Shown here piece after piece: positions 8,192 through 18,239 of a DNA stretch of 64,000 nucleotides. Location: assembly GCF_007097245.1 (NCBI RefSeq), contig NZ_VJZT01000001.1, forward strand, positions 372,001-436,000, given 5' to 3'. The stretch is from Flavobacterium restrictum. GTDB lineage: Bacteria; Bacteroidota; Bacteroidia; Flavobacteriales; Flavobacteriaceae. Position 1 is the first letter of the stretch; each line of letters begins with the position of its first letter. Made by a program: the position numbers and the translations under genes. Below the pieces are notes generated by a model, which worked only from the letters and a program-made list of their open reading frames with translations, had not been told where the DNA came from and ran no database searches.

Positions 8192-11100
8192 TATTTGCTT
8201 TCTAGTATAGGTTTTAAAATATCTGGGCTACGAACTGCAAATAACTTAATGCGATTTCTAACTTCGTTATCTGCACTTGTCCATCGTTTTTCTAATTCAT
8301 TGATACAATTTTGTTTTTCTGTATCAGATAATTTTTCAAAGTCTTTTTCGCCAAGTACTGCTTTTATATCTTCTTGAACAAAACCATATATATCAATATT
8401 TTTGTCCTTCATATGGTCTGTGAAATATAATTCAAAGACTAAACCATCAACTATATCATTAAAAAAATAAAACTTATTGTTTTTTTTATCAATTAAATAA
8501 GAAAGTATATCTGCAAAAATGATTAGAATTTTTTGATAATTAATATTAGCAGAAACAACTGGAACGTCATTTAATGGTTTTGTATAAAGCTCAAGTGTTT
8601 CTCCTTTTCTTTTTCCACGATTGTATAACCACACAAACATTAGCTTGGAATTTAATAATGTTAGTAAATACTTTAAATTATAGTTTGCATCCTTTTTTAA
8701 TATATATCCAATATCTTTTGAACCAAAAAAATCAGTTTCACTATATGCGAAAATATTTGTTTTACTTCTGTATGGGAACACAATTTTTTCTCCAATAAAA
8801 TATTCTTCTTTTTTTGGAGTAAATAAAACAAAATAATTGCCGTTTTTAAACCATTTCTTCACGACCGAAGCAGCTATTTCATTTTTTAAGAAATTTTCTT
8901 TAAGTCCAATTATTAAAGTACTAAACCTTTCAAAATGTTTTTTCAAGTTTTCTTCTAAATTTAATGGTTTGCCTAAATCTTTCAAATAGATTAACCACAA
9001 TTCATTTTTAGTTTTTGTACCATATTTATATATGTCCGAATTTTTAAAAAATGGTTTTATGATTTTTTGTTTTGTTTCTATACCTAAATCCAATGAATTT
9101 AATTCTTCATCATTTAAAACATAAATACCGTCTCCTTTAACTGCATTAATATTAGGATAATCTATTGAATGTTTACCGCTAAATGTATCAGATAATGTAA
9201 CAACACCCATTGTTATTTGCGATATATCTCCTAATTTTGTTTTGCTTTTTTTGGCAATTAAATCTAAAATAGTATCAATATTACTTCCACTATTAATACC
9301 TTTTATTCTTATTTGAAAATCTGAACCATCAAAAATATTTGTTGATTTTATTTTTGAGTAAGTTGTGTCCTTATCTAAACCATTTAAAATTAAGTTTAAA
9401 TGACTTTCATTTATTGTTAAATTGCTATTACAAATAATACTTTCAGTAATTAATTCTTTTTTTCCTTTTGTTAAAATTGTAATTGAATTATGTTGTCCTC
9501 TAGCACTTTCAAAGACCTTTATTTCATTAAAATCAACTATTGAAAAAATTGTTGCTCTTTTTTTAATATCTTCTCTTAATTTGCCCCCTCCTGTTGAAGT
9601 GAAATAATAATTGGTCGTTATGTATGATAGTATTCCATCCTTTTTTAAAGCATCTAAACCAAAATGAAAAAAATAATAGAAATAATCCATCCATCTACTA
9701 TAAAATCTTTTATATAGGTCGCTTCCTATCATTTTGTGGAATACTGTTTCATTTCCTTTCTCTCCAATATAAGGCGGGTTTCCAATAACTAAATTAAACC
9801 CATTTTCAAAACCAAACATCCATTCAGTATCAAAAAAATCAGAGGAAGTATTTTGATTGTATGGGTCCCAATTGGCAACTTGGTTGGCACTTGTTGTATT
9901 CCAACCATCATCAATCAATAAATGGCTGATTTCGTTTCGTAGTTCTTTGTCTCTTGCTCTCCACTTTTCTTTGGTTTTTGGTGTTTTTGCAGAAAAATGA
10001 TGGTGACGAACTTCGGCAAGTAGTTTTTCTAATTTTTCAATCTCGGGATTACGCAACATTAATTGTTTTGGCTTATCTAAACCTATTAATGTATTGGCTG
10101 CTACAAACTTGGTTTCGAGATTTGGTAATGGTCTAATGCCTCTGTTTTTAGTGCTATCTTGCGTAGGTTTTTGGTCAACTACTAGCGATATAAAGAAACG
10201 AAGTTTAGAAATTTGTACTGCAACAGGTTGTATGTCTACACCATAAATACAATTTTCTATTAAAAACAGTTTTCTAGCATAATCTGGGTCATTAATTCCA
10301 TCATCAAAAGCATCATTTATTTCTATCAATCGCAATTCTCGTTCTTGTTTCTCGCCAAAATCAAATGCTTCTTGGGTTTCTTGTATTGCTTTTTGTTTTT
10401 GCAATGCTTTCCAATGTGTATTTACGGGATCTAGTTTTTGTAATACGTGAACCATTTTATGCAAAACTCCCATAGGATAAGCACCAGAACCACAAGCTGG
10501 GTCAAGAATTTTGCATTTATCTAATGCTACTATAATGCTGTTTTTTACTTTATCGTCATTAAATGGTTGAATTGTTTCATAAGAAAACAACTGATGTAAT
10601 TGCAAATCGAGTGTTTCTTCGTTTTCCTTAAAAGGATTTTCTTCAATCTTTGTTTCTAAAGATAATTGTCCTTTTTTGGCTTCGTTACCAAATAAATTGG
10701 TTTGAGATTTACCAAATTCTACATAACCTGGGACTTCTTTGAGTAATTCATTTTTTAAATAGGCAATAAGACTTTCGTCTACCATATAATTAACAATCTC
10801 ACGAGGTGTATAGAATGAACCTGTTTGTTTACGAGCTGTGGTTTTGGTTTCGGGATTGTAACTTGCCAATAGGTTTTCAAAAACTTTTCCTAATAACTCT
10901 GGGTCAAGTGCAACATCTTCTTCAACAGGTGTGTTTTCTGTAACTGTAAAAACATAATCGTTAAGCAAATTGATTAATCCTCTAACCGGTGCTTTTTGAT
11001 ATTTTTTACCTGATTGACCATAATCTTCGGTAAAGTCTTCAAATTGTTCTTCGCTAAAGAATAATTCGTTAGGAAAAATCATTATGCAATCTTTTCTTTC

Positions 11101-12222
11101 TGAAAATCCATCTATTTTATCAAGTCCTCTATCTAAACATTCAAACAAACCGCCATTCAAGAAAGGAACATTTTTAAATAATTTTAAAGCGATATTTTCA
11201 TCATTAAATAATTTCTTGTAACGGTAAAGATTGGTTATGGTTACATTTTGACCCTCTTTTCTAAACTCACGGTTGCCCATTTCTTGGTTGAGTGTAGCAA
11301 AGAATAGATTTTGTAATATGGCTTTGTAATAATTACTACTGTTGTTGTCGCCAAAATCGATATTGTTTTTTAGAAACGACTGGTCAAATAATTCAGTTGG
11401 CACAAGGTTTTTTTCTTTGATAAACCAAGTAAACATTAATCTTGTTATTAGTCTAATTACATTTTGTGCTCGATGTGCTTTTAGTCTTTCAAAATAATCT
11501 GAATAGTTTTCGTCATTTTCTTGAATTGGTTCATTTGGGAAAGTAACTTTTTTGATAGCCCAAAAATACCAATTTACTAATTCTTCATAAAATGCTTTAT
11601 TTAATACAGAAACATTGAGTACTTCTTGCCAATGTTTGTATAAACCTTCAAAAGTTTCAATGATCTTACTTCCGCTTTTCTTTATTCCTAAATTCCGCAG
11701 AATTCTTTCGTGTCCAGAATGAGGTTTCTCTATAAATACATCACGAAGTATGGTTACTTTACCCACTTTTTCGCCTTCACGCCAAGTTTGTTTGAATTGT
11801 GTTCTTTCGCTATTGGCAAAGGCAATATGATTACCGTATTTAAAAACAATCGTAATTGGTGTATGTTTGAAAGTTCTACTAAAAGCACGTGTAATATCGG
11901 CTAATTGTGCTCTTGTAGGCAGTAAATTGTTTTCTCTTGGATGTAGTGTAATCCCGAAAATTAGAATACCATCATAATCGGCTTTTAGTAATTTTACATC
12001 TGCAAGATTTTTGAAAGTTTCGTTTTGCTCAAAAATAGCATCATCAACAATACCATAAACATAGACTTCATTAATAGTAATATTAACTGGGTTTTCGCCT
12101 ATAATGTCAATTGCAGTTGCTGGAGCAGTTGTAATTTCATTTACTGGTACATTCAAATTTTTGAAAAACGATTGTACTGCTTCTATAAATGGTTTGTTTT
12201 TAAAATCTTGTAGTAAGTTCAT
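8191..12222 (-). CDS. Eco57I-type N6-adenine DNA methyltransferase, large (type IIG/PglX-like)
   Basis: 1343 residues. The SAM-binding motif DPACGSGAYPMG lies near residue 574 and the catalytic NPPY motif (VIGNPPYIG) near residue 817, the order of N6-adenine methylases of the Eco57I group. About 500 residues precede the methylase core. The C-terminal 450 residues, with segments such as GVVTLSDTFSG and IVFPYRSKTN, look like a target-recognition region. No PD-(D/E)xK nuclease motif was evident in the N-terminal part, so cleavage may be supplied by the PLD-type helicase encoded one base upstream. The gene is the middle member of a three-gene operon. It probably modifies host DNA for self-recognition. 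Confidence 0.85.
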   Translation of the reverse strand: MNLLQDFKNKPFIEAVQSFFKNLNVPVNEITTAPATAIDIIGENPVNITINEVYVYGIVDDAIFEQNETFKNLADVKLLKADYDGILIFGITLHPRENNLLPTRAQLADITRAFSRTFKHTPITIVFKYGNHIAFANSERTQFKQTWREGEKVGKVTILRDVFIEKPHSGHERILRNLGIKKSGSKIIETFEGLYKHWQEVLNVSVLNKAFYEELVNWYFWAIKKVTFPNEPIQENDENYSDYFERLKAHRAQNVIRLITRLMFTWFIKEKNLVPTELFDQSFLKNNIDFGDNNSSNYYKAILQNLFFATLNQEMGNREFRKEGQNVTITNLYRYKKLFNDENIALKLFKNVPFLNGGLFECLDRGLDKIDGFSERKDCIMIFPNELFFSEEQFEDFTEDYGQSGKKYQKAPVRGLINLLNDYVFTVTENTPVEEDVALDPELLGKVFENLLASYNPETKTTARKQTGSFYTPREIVNYMVDESLIAYLKNELLKEVPGYVEFGKSQTNLFGNEAKKGQLSLETKIEENPFKENEETLDLQLHQLFSYETIQPFNDDKVKNSIIVALDKCKILDPACGSGAYPMGVLHKMVHVLQKLDPVNTHWKALQKQKAIQETQEAFDFGEKQERELRLIEINDAFDDGINDPDYARKLFLIENCIYGVDIQPVAVQISKLRFFISLVVDQKPTQDSTKNRGIRPLPNLETKFVAANTLIGLDKPKQLMLRNPEIEKLEKLLAEVRHHHFSAKTPKTKEKWRARDKELRNEISHLLIDDGWNTTSANQVANWDPYNQNTSSDFFDTEWMFGFENGFNLVIGNPPYIGEKGNETVFHKMIGSDLYKRFYSRWMDYFYYFFHFGLDALKKDGILSYITTNYYFTSTGGGKLREDIKKRATIFSIVDFNEIKVFESARGQHNSITILTKGKKELITESIICNSNLTINESHLNLILNGLDKDTTYSKIKSTNIFDGSDFQIRIKGINSGSNIDTILDLIAKKSKTKLGDISQITMGVVTLSDTFSGKHSIDYPNINAVKGDGIYVLNDEELNSLDLGIETKQKIIKPFFKNSDIYKYGTKTKNELWLIYLKDLGKPLNLEENLKKHFERFSTLIIGLKENFLKNEIAASVVKKWFKNGNYFVLFTPKKEEYFIGEKIVFPYRSKTNIFAYSETDFFGSKDIGYILKKDANYNLKYLLTLLNSKLMFVWLYNRGKRKGETLELYTKPLNDVPVVSANINYQKILIIFADILSYLIDKKNNKFYFFNDIVDGLVFELYFTDHMKDKNIDIYGFVQEDIKAVLGEKDFEKLSDTEKQNCINELEKRWTSADNEVRNRIKLFAVRSPDILKPILESK

Positions 12223-12223
12223 A

Positions 12224-15200
12224 TTAGCTTATTATTAACCAAGTAATTAGATCAAAATTATCAAAATTAAATTTCTTTGAAACGTTTCCTTCAATTTTCA
12301 GTTTTTCGAGCGTTTGTTTCGGATTGGTTTTTAATTTATTGATTAAATCTAAACCTGCATTTGATATTACTTCTATTTTAGTGCCGTCTTCTAATTCTTT
12401 TTCTGCTTTAGCTTGATTGTTTATCCAATTTTTCAACGCATTACTTAATATTTTAATGGCTTCAGTATCTCCACTTTCAATTTTTGGGTCAATAGCTCTT
12501 GGTAAAGTATAGTTTTTATTAAGTTGCTCCAAAATGACCTTTTGATTGTTTGAAATTTGATTTCCTTGCAAATCAATATAAATCAACTCGTAAGATAGAT
12601 AATTGGTTTCCGGATTGTATTTTTTTTGTGCAGGATAACCCAAGAGCGATATAATACCTGGTTGCATTTCGGGATTATTCTCAATTTTAATTCCAGAAAA
12701 AACACCATTAGGCATATTTTCAAATTCCTTTTTCTTTTGGTTTAGCATATTTTGTAATAGCTGACGGTAATTGTCAAAAGAAAAATCATCAAATCCTAAT
12801 GTTTGTTCGCCATCAATGTCTTGCATTGTTGTTTCCATTTGTCGTAACATATTGGCGTTTTGTTGGTCTTCTAGTTTGTCTGCCTCCGCTAATTCATTAA
12901 ATTCATCTGTAAATTCATCAATAACTTCTGAACCTGATATTTTCATTATCGCCATTCTTTTTTCTACTCTTTCTTTTAATCTGATGTAACCATCAATATC
13001 TTTTGCTGGCCAAAAATTTATGGTTTGTATTTTGGTATTTGGCGAACCAATACGATCAATACGCCCAACACGTTGAATCACACGAACGGGATTCCAATGA
13101 ATGTCATAATTGATAACCATATCAGCATCTTGCAAGTTTTGTCCTTCGCTTAATACATCTGTAGCAATGAGTATATCAATTTGATTTTCCAGTTTATTGA
13201 ATGTCATTGCTTCATTTTCTTGAATGTATTTTTGCCACTCTTGATAACATTCCTTATCTGTTAGTTCAATAGTTGTTGGTACAAAATTAGTCCAGTTTTT
13301 TTCTTTGAATAATTTTGTATAAGGTGCAAAACGCTCTAATACGTTTTCGTGTTTTTTGCTAGATTTTGTTTCATTCCAAACTTTGTTTTCATCCCCTGAA
13401 ACCATTGCAAAATGGGTAAAACCTCTAGCAGTCAATTGGTCGAATAGATATTCAACAGTATCTTTATAAACAGAAAAAATAACAATTTTCTTATTGCTTG
13501 TTTTCTGCTTTTCAATAATAATAGCCAATAACTCGTCTAATTTAGTGTCAATAGACTTTAGTTCTTTTTCAGGTTTGAATTTTTCTTCAAATTCTAATAA
13601 AGCTCTACGAATGTTACCTAAAATAATTTTGTCTTTGTTAATTGCTTTTTTGAAATCATCGAGGTTATTAGCATCATCAATAGATTTTAAACTTATTGCT
13701 GTTTTCTTGCCTAAAGAAAGACTATCTAACAATCTTAATTCCTCTTCGTCTTGCTCAGTTAAAATGTCATTTATGAATTCTACCTCATCAATTATAATAG
13801 TTTGCTTCTCTTTAAGCTCTTGGTATTGATTGATTTTTTTAATAGCATTTTCGTGATGGTTGTAAATTCGGTCAACCGTAATTTGAAACGAATACCAAGA
13901 GCTTTCTAAACGTTTGAGCATTAAAATCATCATCATTTTCACAAGGAAATGCTCTCTTTGGACATCGTTCTTTAGAACTTCATCTTTCTCTGCTTTAATT
14001 CCTTTTTTCTTCTTTTCAGCCTTTTCTTTTGCTAGTCTTTTTCGTTCTTCTTTGGAAATTGTATAATAAGACGGTTGGTATGCCGATAAATTCAATTTGA
14101 AATTATCCATAAATTCAGCAAAGTTTTCTACATCTCCAAATTGTAAAGGAGTTTTGAATATGTTTATTGGTTTTTTATGAATAGGGAATGTAAGTGAATT
14201 GTCAAAATTAGCTTTTACATTTTTACGAGTTCGTGCTACCAACAAATGATCTGTTAATCTAAAAAAAGCACTGTCTTTTATTTTGCTATGGAATTCGGAT
14301 AGCTTTGCTCCGGGTTCCGCGCTCCACTTATTAAATACTGTTTGTATTTCCCTAAATGTGCTCTCGATATTATTTACATCTAAAGTTTCCTTAAACCCTG
14401 TATTTTCTCCTTTAGTCATCAATTTGAATTGATTTCTAATGTCCTTGAATGAATTATTGATTGGTGTTGCCGAAAGTAAAAGTATCTTTATATCTCCTTT
14501 TGATTGTTGTAATATCTCTTCAATTAAGTATTTGTAACGACTGGACTTGTCATTTCTTAAATTATGGCTTTCGTCTATTACAAGTAACTTGGATTTATCA
14601 TTTAATAAGTATTGCAAGAAGTTATCATTAAAACCACCTACTCTTAAATCAGTATGGAATTTTACATCAAAATCTAATTTATCCTCTTCAAAAATAGAAT
14701 TGTTTTTTTTTATGTATTGCTTCCAGTTTTGTTCTAATTTTTTTGGACAAAGCAACAATACATCTGCTTTGTGCTGAAATGATTTCATAACAGCCAAAGC
14801 ACTCCAAGTTTTACCCAAACCGACGGCATCAGCAAGAATAGCTCCGTTGTATTTATTCAACATCCTAATTAAACTGTTTACACCGCCTTTTTGAAAATCA
14901 TAGAGTTTATTGAAAACAACAGTATCTTCTAATTTTATTAATTGTTTTTCAACTTCTGGATTGTCCTGTTCTTTGTGAAATAATTCAAATAAGATTTTAT
15001 AATAAATTTGCTCTGGAGTATAAACTTCAAAAAGTTTTGAAATTTCGTCTATTAGATATTGCTTAAAATCTTTTTGTGAAAGTTTACCATTTTCATCAAT
15101 CAATGTTTTTTTAGAATGTGCTTGAGGTCTATTCCATAAATCATTAAACCATTCTATTAATTCTTTATACTGATTGTTATTACCTGTTTCTGCAATGTTT

Positions 15201-15646
15201 AATTCTACATTACTTGTTGTTTTTTGACCAATACCTGCTTCTGTTAGGTTGGAACTTCCAGAAATAAAATAATGGTTTCTATCATCATTTTTAGCACTTT
15301 TTAAATATAATTTTGCGTGACAAAAATTAGGCTCAAGCGTTTTAGCCACAACTTTATCTAATTGAAGGAAACTAACTGCTTCTTTAGCTAATCTATTTAA
15401 CTGAAAAGAGGTGTCAATATCGATGCTTTCATTTAATAAATCGAGTGCTTTAATCTTTTTATCAAAATTTACAATATCACCCAAAACAAAACGATAGTTT
15501 TCAATTTTATCATTAGTACTTTTAGACAAATATGCCAATGCTCCAATTGTAAAATAACCAGTAACTACATCTAGTGTTCCCTCTTCATTATATTTTGTTA
15601 TCCATTCGTGGACTTTAAGCTTTTGATTTTCGTTGTCTATAATCAT
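12224..15646 (-). CDS. PLD-nuclease/SNF2-type helicase fusion
   Basis: 1140 residues. The N-terminal domain has a phospholipase-D-type motif: H-A-K near residue 108 (FCHAKLYLKS) followed by GSSNLTEAG. The helicase core follows: ILADAVGLGKTWSA near residue 272, LLVIDESHNLRN near 355, LLLSATPINN, and in the second RecA domain DVLSEGQNLQDADMV and VIQRVGRIDRIG. About 140 residues between the helicase lobes are Lys/Glu-rich and probably coiled. The fusion suggests ATP-driven DNA translocation coupled to an HKD nuclease. It is the first gene of the operon with the methylase and the RecF-like ATPase. DISARM also combines an SNF2 protein, a methylase and a PLD protein, but its DUF1998 partners are absent. 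Confidence 0.85.
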   Translation of the reverse strand: MIIDNENQKLKVHEWITKYNEEGTLDVVTGYFTIGALAYLSKSTNDKIENYRFVLGDIVNFDKKIKALDLLNESIDIDTSFQLNRLAKEAVSFLQLDKVVAKTLEPNFCHAKLYLKSAKNDDRNHYFISGSSNLTEAGIGQKTTSNVELNIAETGNNNQYKELIEWFNDLWNRPQAHSKKTLIDENGKLSQKDFKQYLIDEISKLFEVYTPEQIYYKILFELFHKEQDNPEVEKQLIKLEDTVVFNKLYDFQKGGVNSLIRMLNKYNGAILADAVGLGKTWSALAVMKSFQHKADVLLLCPKKLEQNWKQYIKKNNSIFEEDKLDFDVKFHTDLRVGGFNDNFLQYLLNDKSKLLVIDESHNLRNDKSSRYKYLIEEILQQSKGDIKILLLSATPINNSFKDIRNQFKLMTKGENTGFKETLDVNNIESTFREIQTVFNKWSAEPGAKLSEFHSKIKDSAFFRLTDHLLVARTRKNVKANFDNSLTFPIHKKPINIFKTPLQFGDVENFAEFMDNFKLNLSAYQPSYYTISKEERKRLAKEKAEKKKKGIKAEKDEVLKNDVQREHFLVKMMMILMLKRLESSWYSFQITVDRIYNHHENAIKKINQYQELKEKQTIIIDEVEFINDILTEQDEEELRLLDSLSLGKKTAISLKSIDDANNLDDFKKAINKDKIILGNIRRALLEFEEKFKPEKELKSIDTKLDELLAIIIEKQKTSNKKIVIFSVYKDTVEYLFDQLTARGFTHFAMVSGDENKVWNETKSSKKHENVLERFAPYTKLFKEKNWTNFVPTTIELTDKECYQEWQKYIQENEAMTFNKLENQIDILIATDVLSEGQNLQDADMVINYDIHWNPVRVIQRVGRIDRIGSPNTKIQTINFWPAKDIDGYIRLKERVEKRMAIMKISGSEVIDEFTDEFNELAEADKLEDQQNANMLRQMETTMQDIDGEQTLGFDDFSFDNYRQLLQNMLNQKKKEFENMPNGVFSGIKIENNPEMQPGIISLLGYPAQKKYNPETNYLSYELIYIDLQGNQISNNQKVILEQLNKNYTLPRAIDPKIESGDTEAIKILSNALKNWINNQAKAEKELEDGTKIEVISNAGLDLINKLKTNPKQTLEKLKIEGNVSKKFNFDNFDLITWLIIS

Positions 15647-15732
15647 AAAAGTAGAAAAGTTGTTTTTGTCAGTTTTTGACTAATGATCAAAAATAATATT
15701 TTAAAACTTAATTATATGCTTTTTATTTATTT

Positions 15733-16626
15733 TTAAAACAAAATCTTCACCTGTGCAGTTTCCAAGTTTATAATAGTTGGAATATGCACACATTTTAAAT
15801 ATTTGGTCTTTCGTTCTATGATTTTTTTGATGTTGGAGTGTAAATTATTAGCACCTAATTTTTTAAAATATAGTTTCTTTTGATTGTTGAATTTGTTTCG
15901 ACTTCCGTTCTTTATAATATCTTCCCAAAAATGGGTGTTAAAAAATTTAATATCAATGTCTTTTGATAAATCGAATAGCAAAACATTATCCCATTCTTTG
16001 AGTATAGATGATATTAGAATGTCGTAATTATCGAAATAAGTTAAGTCTTGAAGTGTAAACAATCCAAGTCTATGAATGAATTTTGCTTGTCCTGTTTTTA
16101 CTTCAAATCTAAAAGTATTGGAATTACAATAGTCTGGAAATTGCACACCTTTATCATATACTTTTACTTGTTTATATGCTTCTAATCCGGCTTGTTTACA
16201 ATAAAAATATTTTGGATGTCTTGCAAATTGTCGCTTTTCGTGATAGATTATGTTAAGGATTAAATCAGGAACATTCGTAATTGGATTGATGTTTACAGCG
16301 TATTCTAAATTGACTAAAAAACATTTTTCTAAATCAAGTTTAAAAAGTTCTTTGATGTAAAAAATAGTTTCGATACAATCTTCAATATAAAAATCATCGG
16401 CATTGTGTAAATCATTATTAAAAAAATAATGAACACTTCCACTAATTTCTAATCGGTTTTGATGCTTTGTAAAAAACAAATTTTCAAATTTTCTAGTGAT
16501 AGTTTCATATATCACATCATTGTATCTCTTTTCAGATTTGCTATGAAATTCCAATAAAGGATTGTCCCATACTTGTTGTATAAGTTCATCGTCAAGGATT
16601 TTACATTTTAGATAATCTAACGGCAT
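15733..16626 (-). CDS. Putative phage/plasmid-type replication initiator
   Basis: 297 residues. Segments match the layout of Bacteroidota proteins related to gene II/X-type replication initiators: LEISGSVHYFFNNDLHNADD, LVNLEYAVNINP, QVKVYDKGVQFP and TFRFEVKTGQAKFI, then a TLQDLTYFD helix. Such proteins nick and initiate rolling-circle replication of small plasmids and phages. It lies 10 bases downstream of a HTH protein and belongs to the element's right-end module with integrase and RteC-like protein. It may allow replication of an excised circle. A catalytic tyrosine was not confidently assigned, so the family call is tentative. Confidence 0.5.
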   Translation of the reverse strand: MPLDYLKCKILDDELIQQVWDNPLLEFHSKSEKRYNDVIYETITRKFENLFFTKHQNRLEISGSVHYFFNNDLHNADDFYIEDCIETIFYIKELFKLDLEKCFLVNLEYAVNINPITNVPDLILNIIYHEKRQFARHPKYFYCKQAGLEAYKQVKVYDKGVQFPDYCNSNTFRFEVKTGQAKFIHRLGLFTLQDLTYFDNYDILISSILKEWDNVLLFDLSKDIDIKFFNTHFWEDIIKNGSRNKFNNQKKLYFKKLGANNLHSNIKKIIERKTKYLKCVHIPTIINLETAQVKILF

Positions 16627-16636
16627 TTAAAAAAAA

Positions 16637-16915
16637 TTATAGTTGCTTTTTAAATGGTCGATAGTTGTTGTCAAGCATTGTATTAATATCCTCTATTTTA
16701 TAGACAATTTTATTGTTCATTTGGCTGTAAGCAATCAATCCTTTCTCTCTCCAATTGGAAGCTGTACCAGGACTAATTTTAAACAGTCTTTGAAACTCGT
16801 CATTGTCAATAATTACTTTGTCGAATACTTTTTCTTGCTTTTTAGTAACCAATTTGGTTAGCTCTTCCAAACGATTTTCAATGTTGTTTAAGCTGTCTTG
16901 AAATGGGTGGCTCAT
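16637..16915 (-). CDS. Helix-turn-helix protein (excisionase-like)
   Basis: 92 residues: a short coiled N-terminus (SLNNIENRLEELTKLVTKKQ) followed by a winged-helix/MerR-like DNA-binding part, FQRLFKISPGTASNWREKGL then a wing KIVYKIEDINTML. Proteins of this size beside Bacteroidota integrases often act as excisionase or local regulator. It is two bases downstream of a second HTH protein on the same strand. Target and function are inferred from context. Confidence 0.7.
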   Translation of the reverse strand: MSHPFQDSLNNIENRLEELTKLVTKKQEKVFDKVIIDNDEFQRLFKISPGTASNWREKGLIAYSQMNNKIVYKIEDINTMLDNNYRPFKKQL

Positions 16916-16917
16916 CG

Positions 16918-17214
16918 TTATGCTTTTTTAGGATTGATACTAATTAAAGCTTGTTCAATTTCGGAACGCTTATACCTGATGAGGTTTCCAAGTCTATACG
17001 GATTGAGGATTTTCTTTTTGTTCCAATCGGAAAGTGTAACCAAAGATACTTTTAGTATCGTGGCTGTTTCTTGTCGAGTGAGATACTCTGGCGGTGTAAT
17101 GGGTTGGAAATTTTGAGCTAAAGATTTAATCTCTGCTCTAACATCAATCAAGATGCTTTCTTTGAATTCTTCGGGAGAAATTCCGAATACTTGTGTCATT
17201 TTACTTTGTTCCAT
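16918..17214 (-). CDS. Excisionase-family HTH protein
   Basis: 98 residues from the ATG at 17212-17214; the frame stays open another 19 codons upstream, but that stretch looks untranslated. The C-terminal half is an HTH_17-type domain: YLTRQETATILKVSLVTLSD, then WNKKKILNPYRLGNLIRYKR and a final helix EIEQALISI. This is the classic excisionase/AlpA-like fold that binds element ends or integrase promoters. It is followed at once by the second HTH gene. It probably directs excision or regulates element 1 genes. Confidence 0.75.
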   Translation of the reverse strand: MEQSKMTQVFGISPEEFKESILIDVRAEIKSLAQNFQPITPPEYLTRQETATILKVSLVTLSDWNKKKILNPYRLGNLIRYKRSEIEQALISINPKKA

Positions 17215-17296
17215 CTTGATATATTTTATCGTTGTTGATGGTACAAAGTAAGGTTGGTTATGTTTTAGCAAACGTTCCTCAACGTTCCGGAACGGC

Positions 17297-18202
17297 TTAA
17301 CTTACTTCAATTATGTTAGGTATATGGGATTTTGCTTTATCAAAAGAATTTTTATTTTCTTGATGTTTATCGTCTTCAGGGTTGAGGTATTTTCTTAACG
17401 TATCTTGATCTACTTCAACATCAAAATTTTGTTTAATTAGTTTAGCATAAGCAGTAAAATTGATTTCTCCGTTTTTATTTTTTGGAGCATCAATAAAACC
17501 ATTTATTGCTAATGTTCCCAAAAAATAGCCAATATGAGTTTTTTTGCCACTCCATTTTATTCTTGGATTAACTTGTTTTTCTTCTTTTAAATCATTCACT
17601 ATTTGTTGAATTTTCATTAATTGAATAATAAAATTATGACCAATATTAAATAATGAAAGAGGTAAAAAACTTAATGCTTTTGAACGTTCATATAATGTAC
17701 CGATATAGTACAAACTTTCAACTTTTTTGAAATCTGAATTTAAAATTAAATTTAATACTTGGTCATCAATTTCAAATTCATCATTCTTTGTTTTTGATAA
17801 ATAATAGGTTTCTAAATCTTGTGTTGCTGGGTTATCATCTATTACCGAATAATATCTTGATTGCTTACTATCGACATAAAAATCTGCTTTGATAATTTTT
17901 AATCGCAATTTTATAGCTTCAATATTAAATATTAAAAAAGCATCAAAATTCTCTGGGTCTTGTGAAGATAGGTTAATATAAATTTCAGATAAGGCGTCTT
18001 GATATTGACTTTTTATTTTATTTATTATTTCTCTACGTTTCAAATGAATTCCGTTGCTTCTTAATTCGTAGTAATAATTATTTTGATAGTTTACTGGTAA
18101 ATGATATTTAGAAAAGTCGATCCCTTCTGTTTGAGTATCAATAATTAAATCGAAATAGTAGTTTTCGCCCAATAGTTTAATAAATGAATTTACGTTTTTC
18201 AT
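17297..18202 (-). CDS. RteC-like protein
   Basis: 301 residues. The C-terminal 90 residues (KIQQIVNDLKEE..., IKWSGKKTHIGYFLGTLAIN, GFID...FTAYAKLIKQNF...DTLRKYLN) match the RteC domain found beside integrases of Bacteroidota conjugative transposons. In CTnDOT, RteC acts as a transcriptional activator of excision genes. The N-terminal 200 residues are variable among such proteins. It stands between the integrase (38 bases upstream) and the HTH genes, all on the minus strand. It probably regulates excision of element 1. Confidence 0.72.
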   Translation of the reverse strand: MKNVNSFIKLLGENYYFDLIIDTQTEGIDFSKYHLPVNYQNNYYYELRSNGIHLKRREIINKIKSQYQDALSEIYINLSSQDPENFDAFLIFNIEAIKLRLKIIKADFYVDSKQSRYYSVIDDNPATQDLETYYLSKTKNDEFEIDDQVLNLILNSDFKKVESLYYIGTLYERSKALSFLPLSLFNIGHNFIIQLMKIQQIVNDLKEEKQVNPRIKWSGKKTHIGYFLGTLAINGFIDAPKNKNGEINFTAYAKLIKQNFDVEVDQDTLRKYLNPEDDKHQENKNSFDKAKSHIPNIIEVS

Positions 18203-18239
18203 AGATAAAAAATATGCCTTAAATATATTAAACTTTACC

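Noticed and set aside
6473..15646. DISARM or BREX system
   Set aside because: A methylase, SNF2 helicase and PLD motif are present, but no DUF1998 proteins, PglZ, BrxC or Lon-like genes. The composition does not match.
15733..16626. Relaxase
   Set aside because: The sequence resembles gene II/X-type replication initiators more than Mob families, and no HUH histidine pair typical of relaxases was identified.
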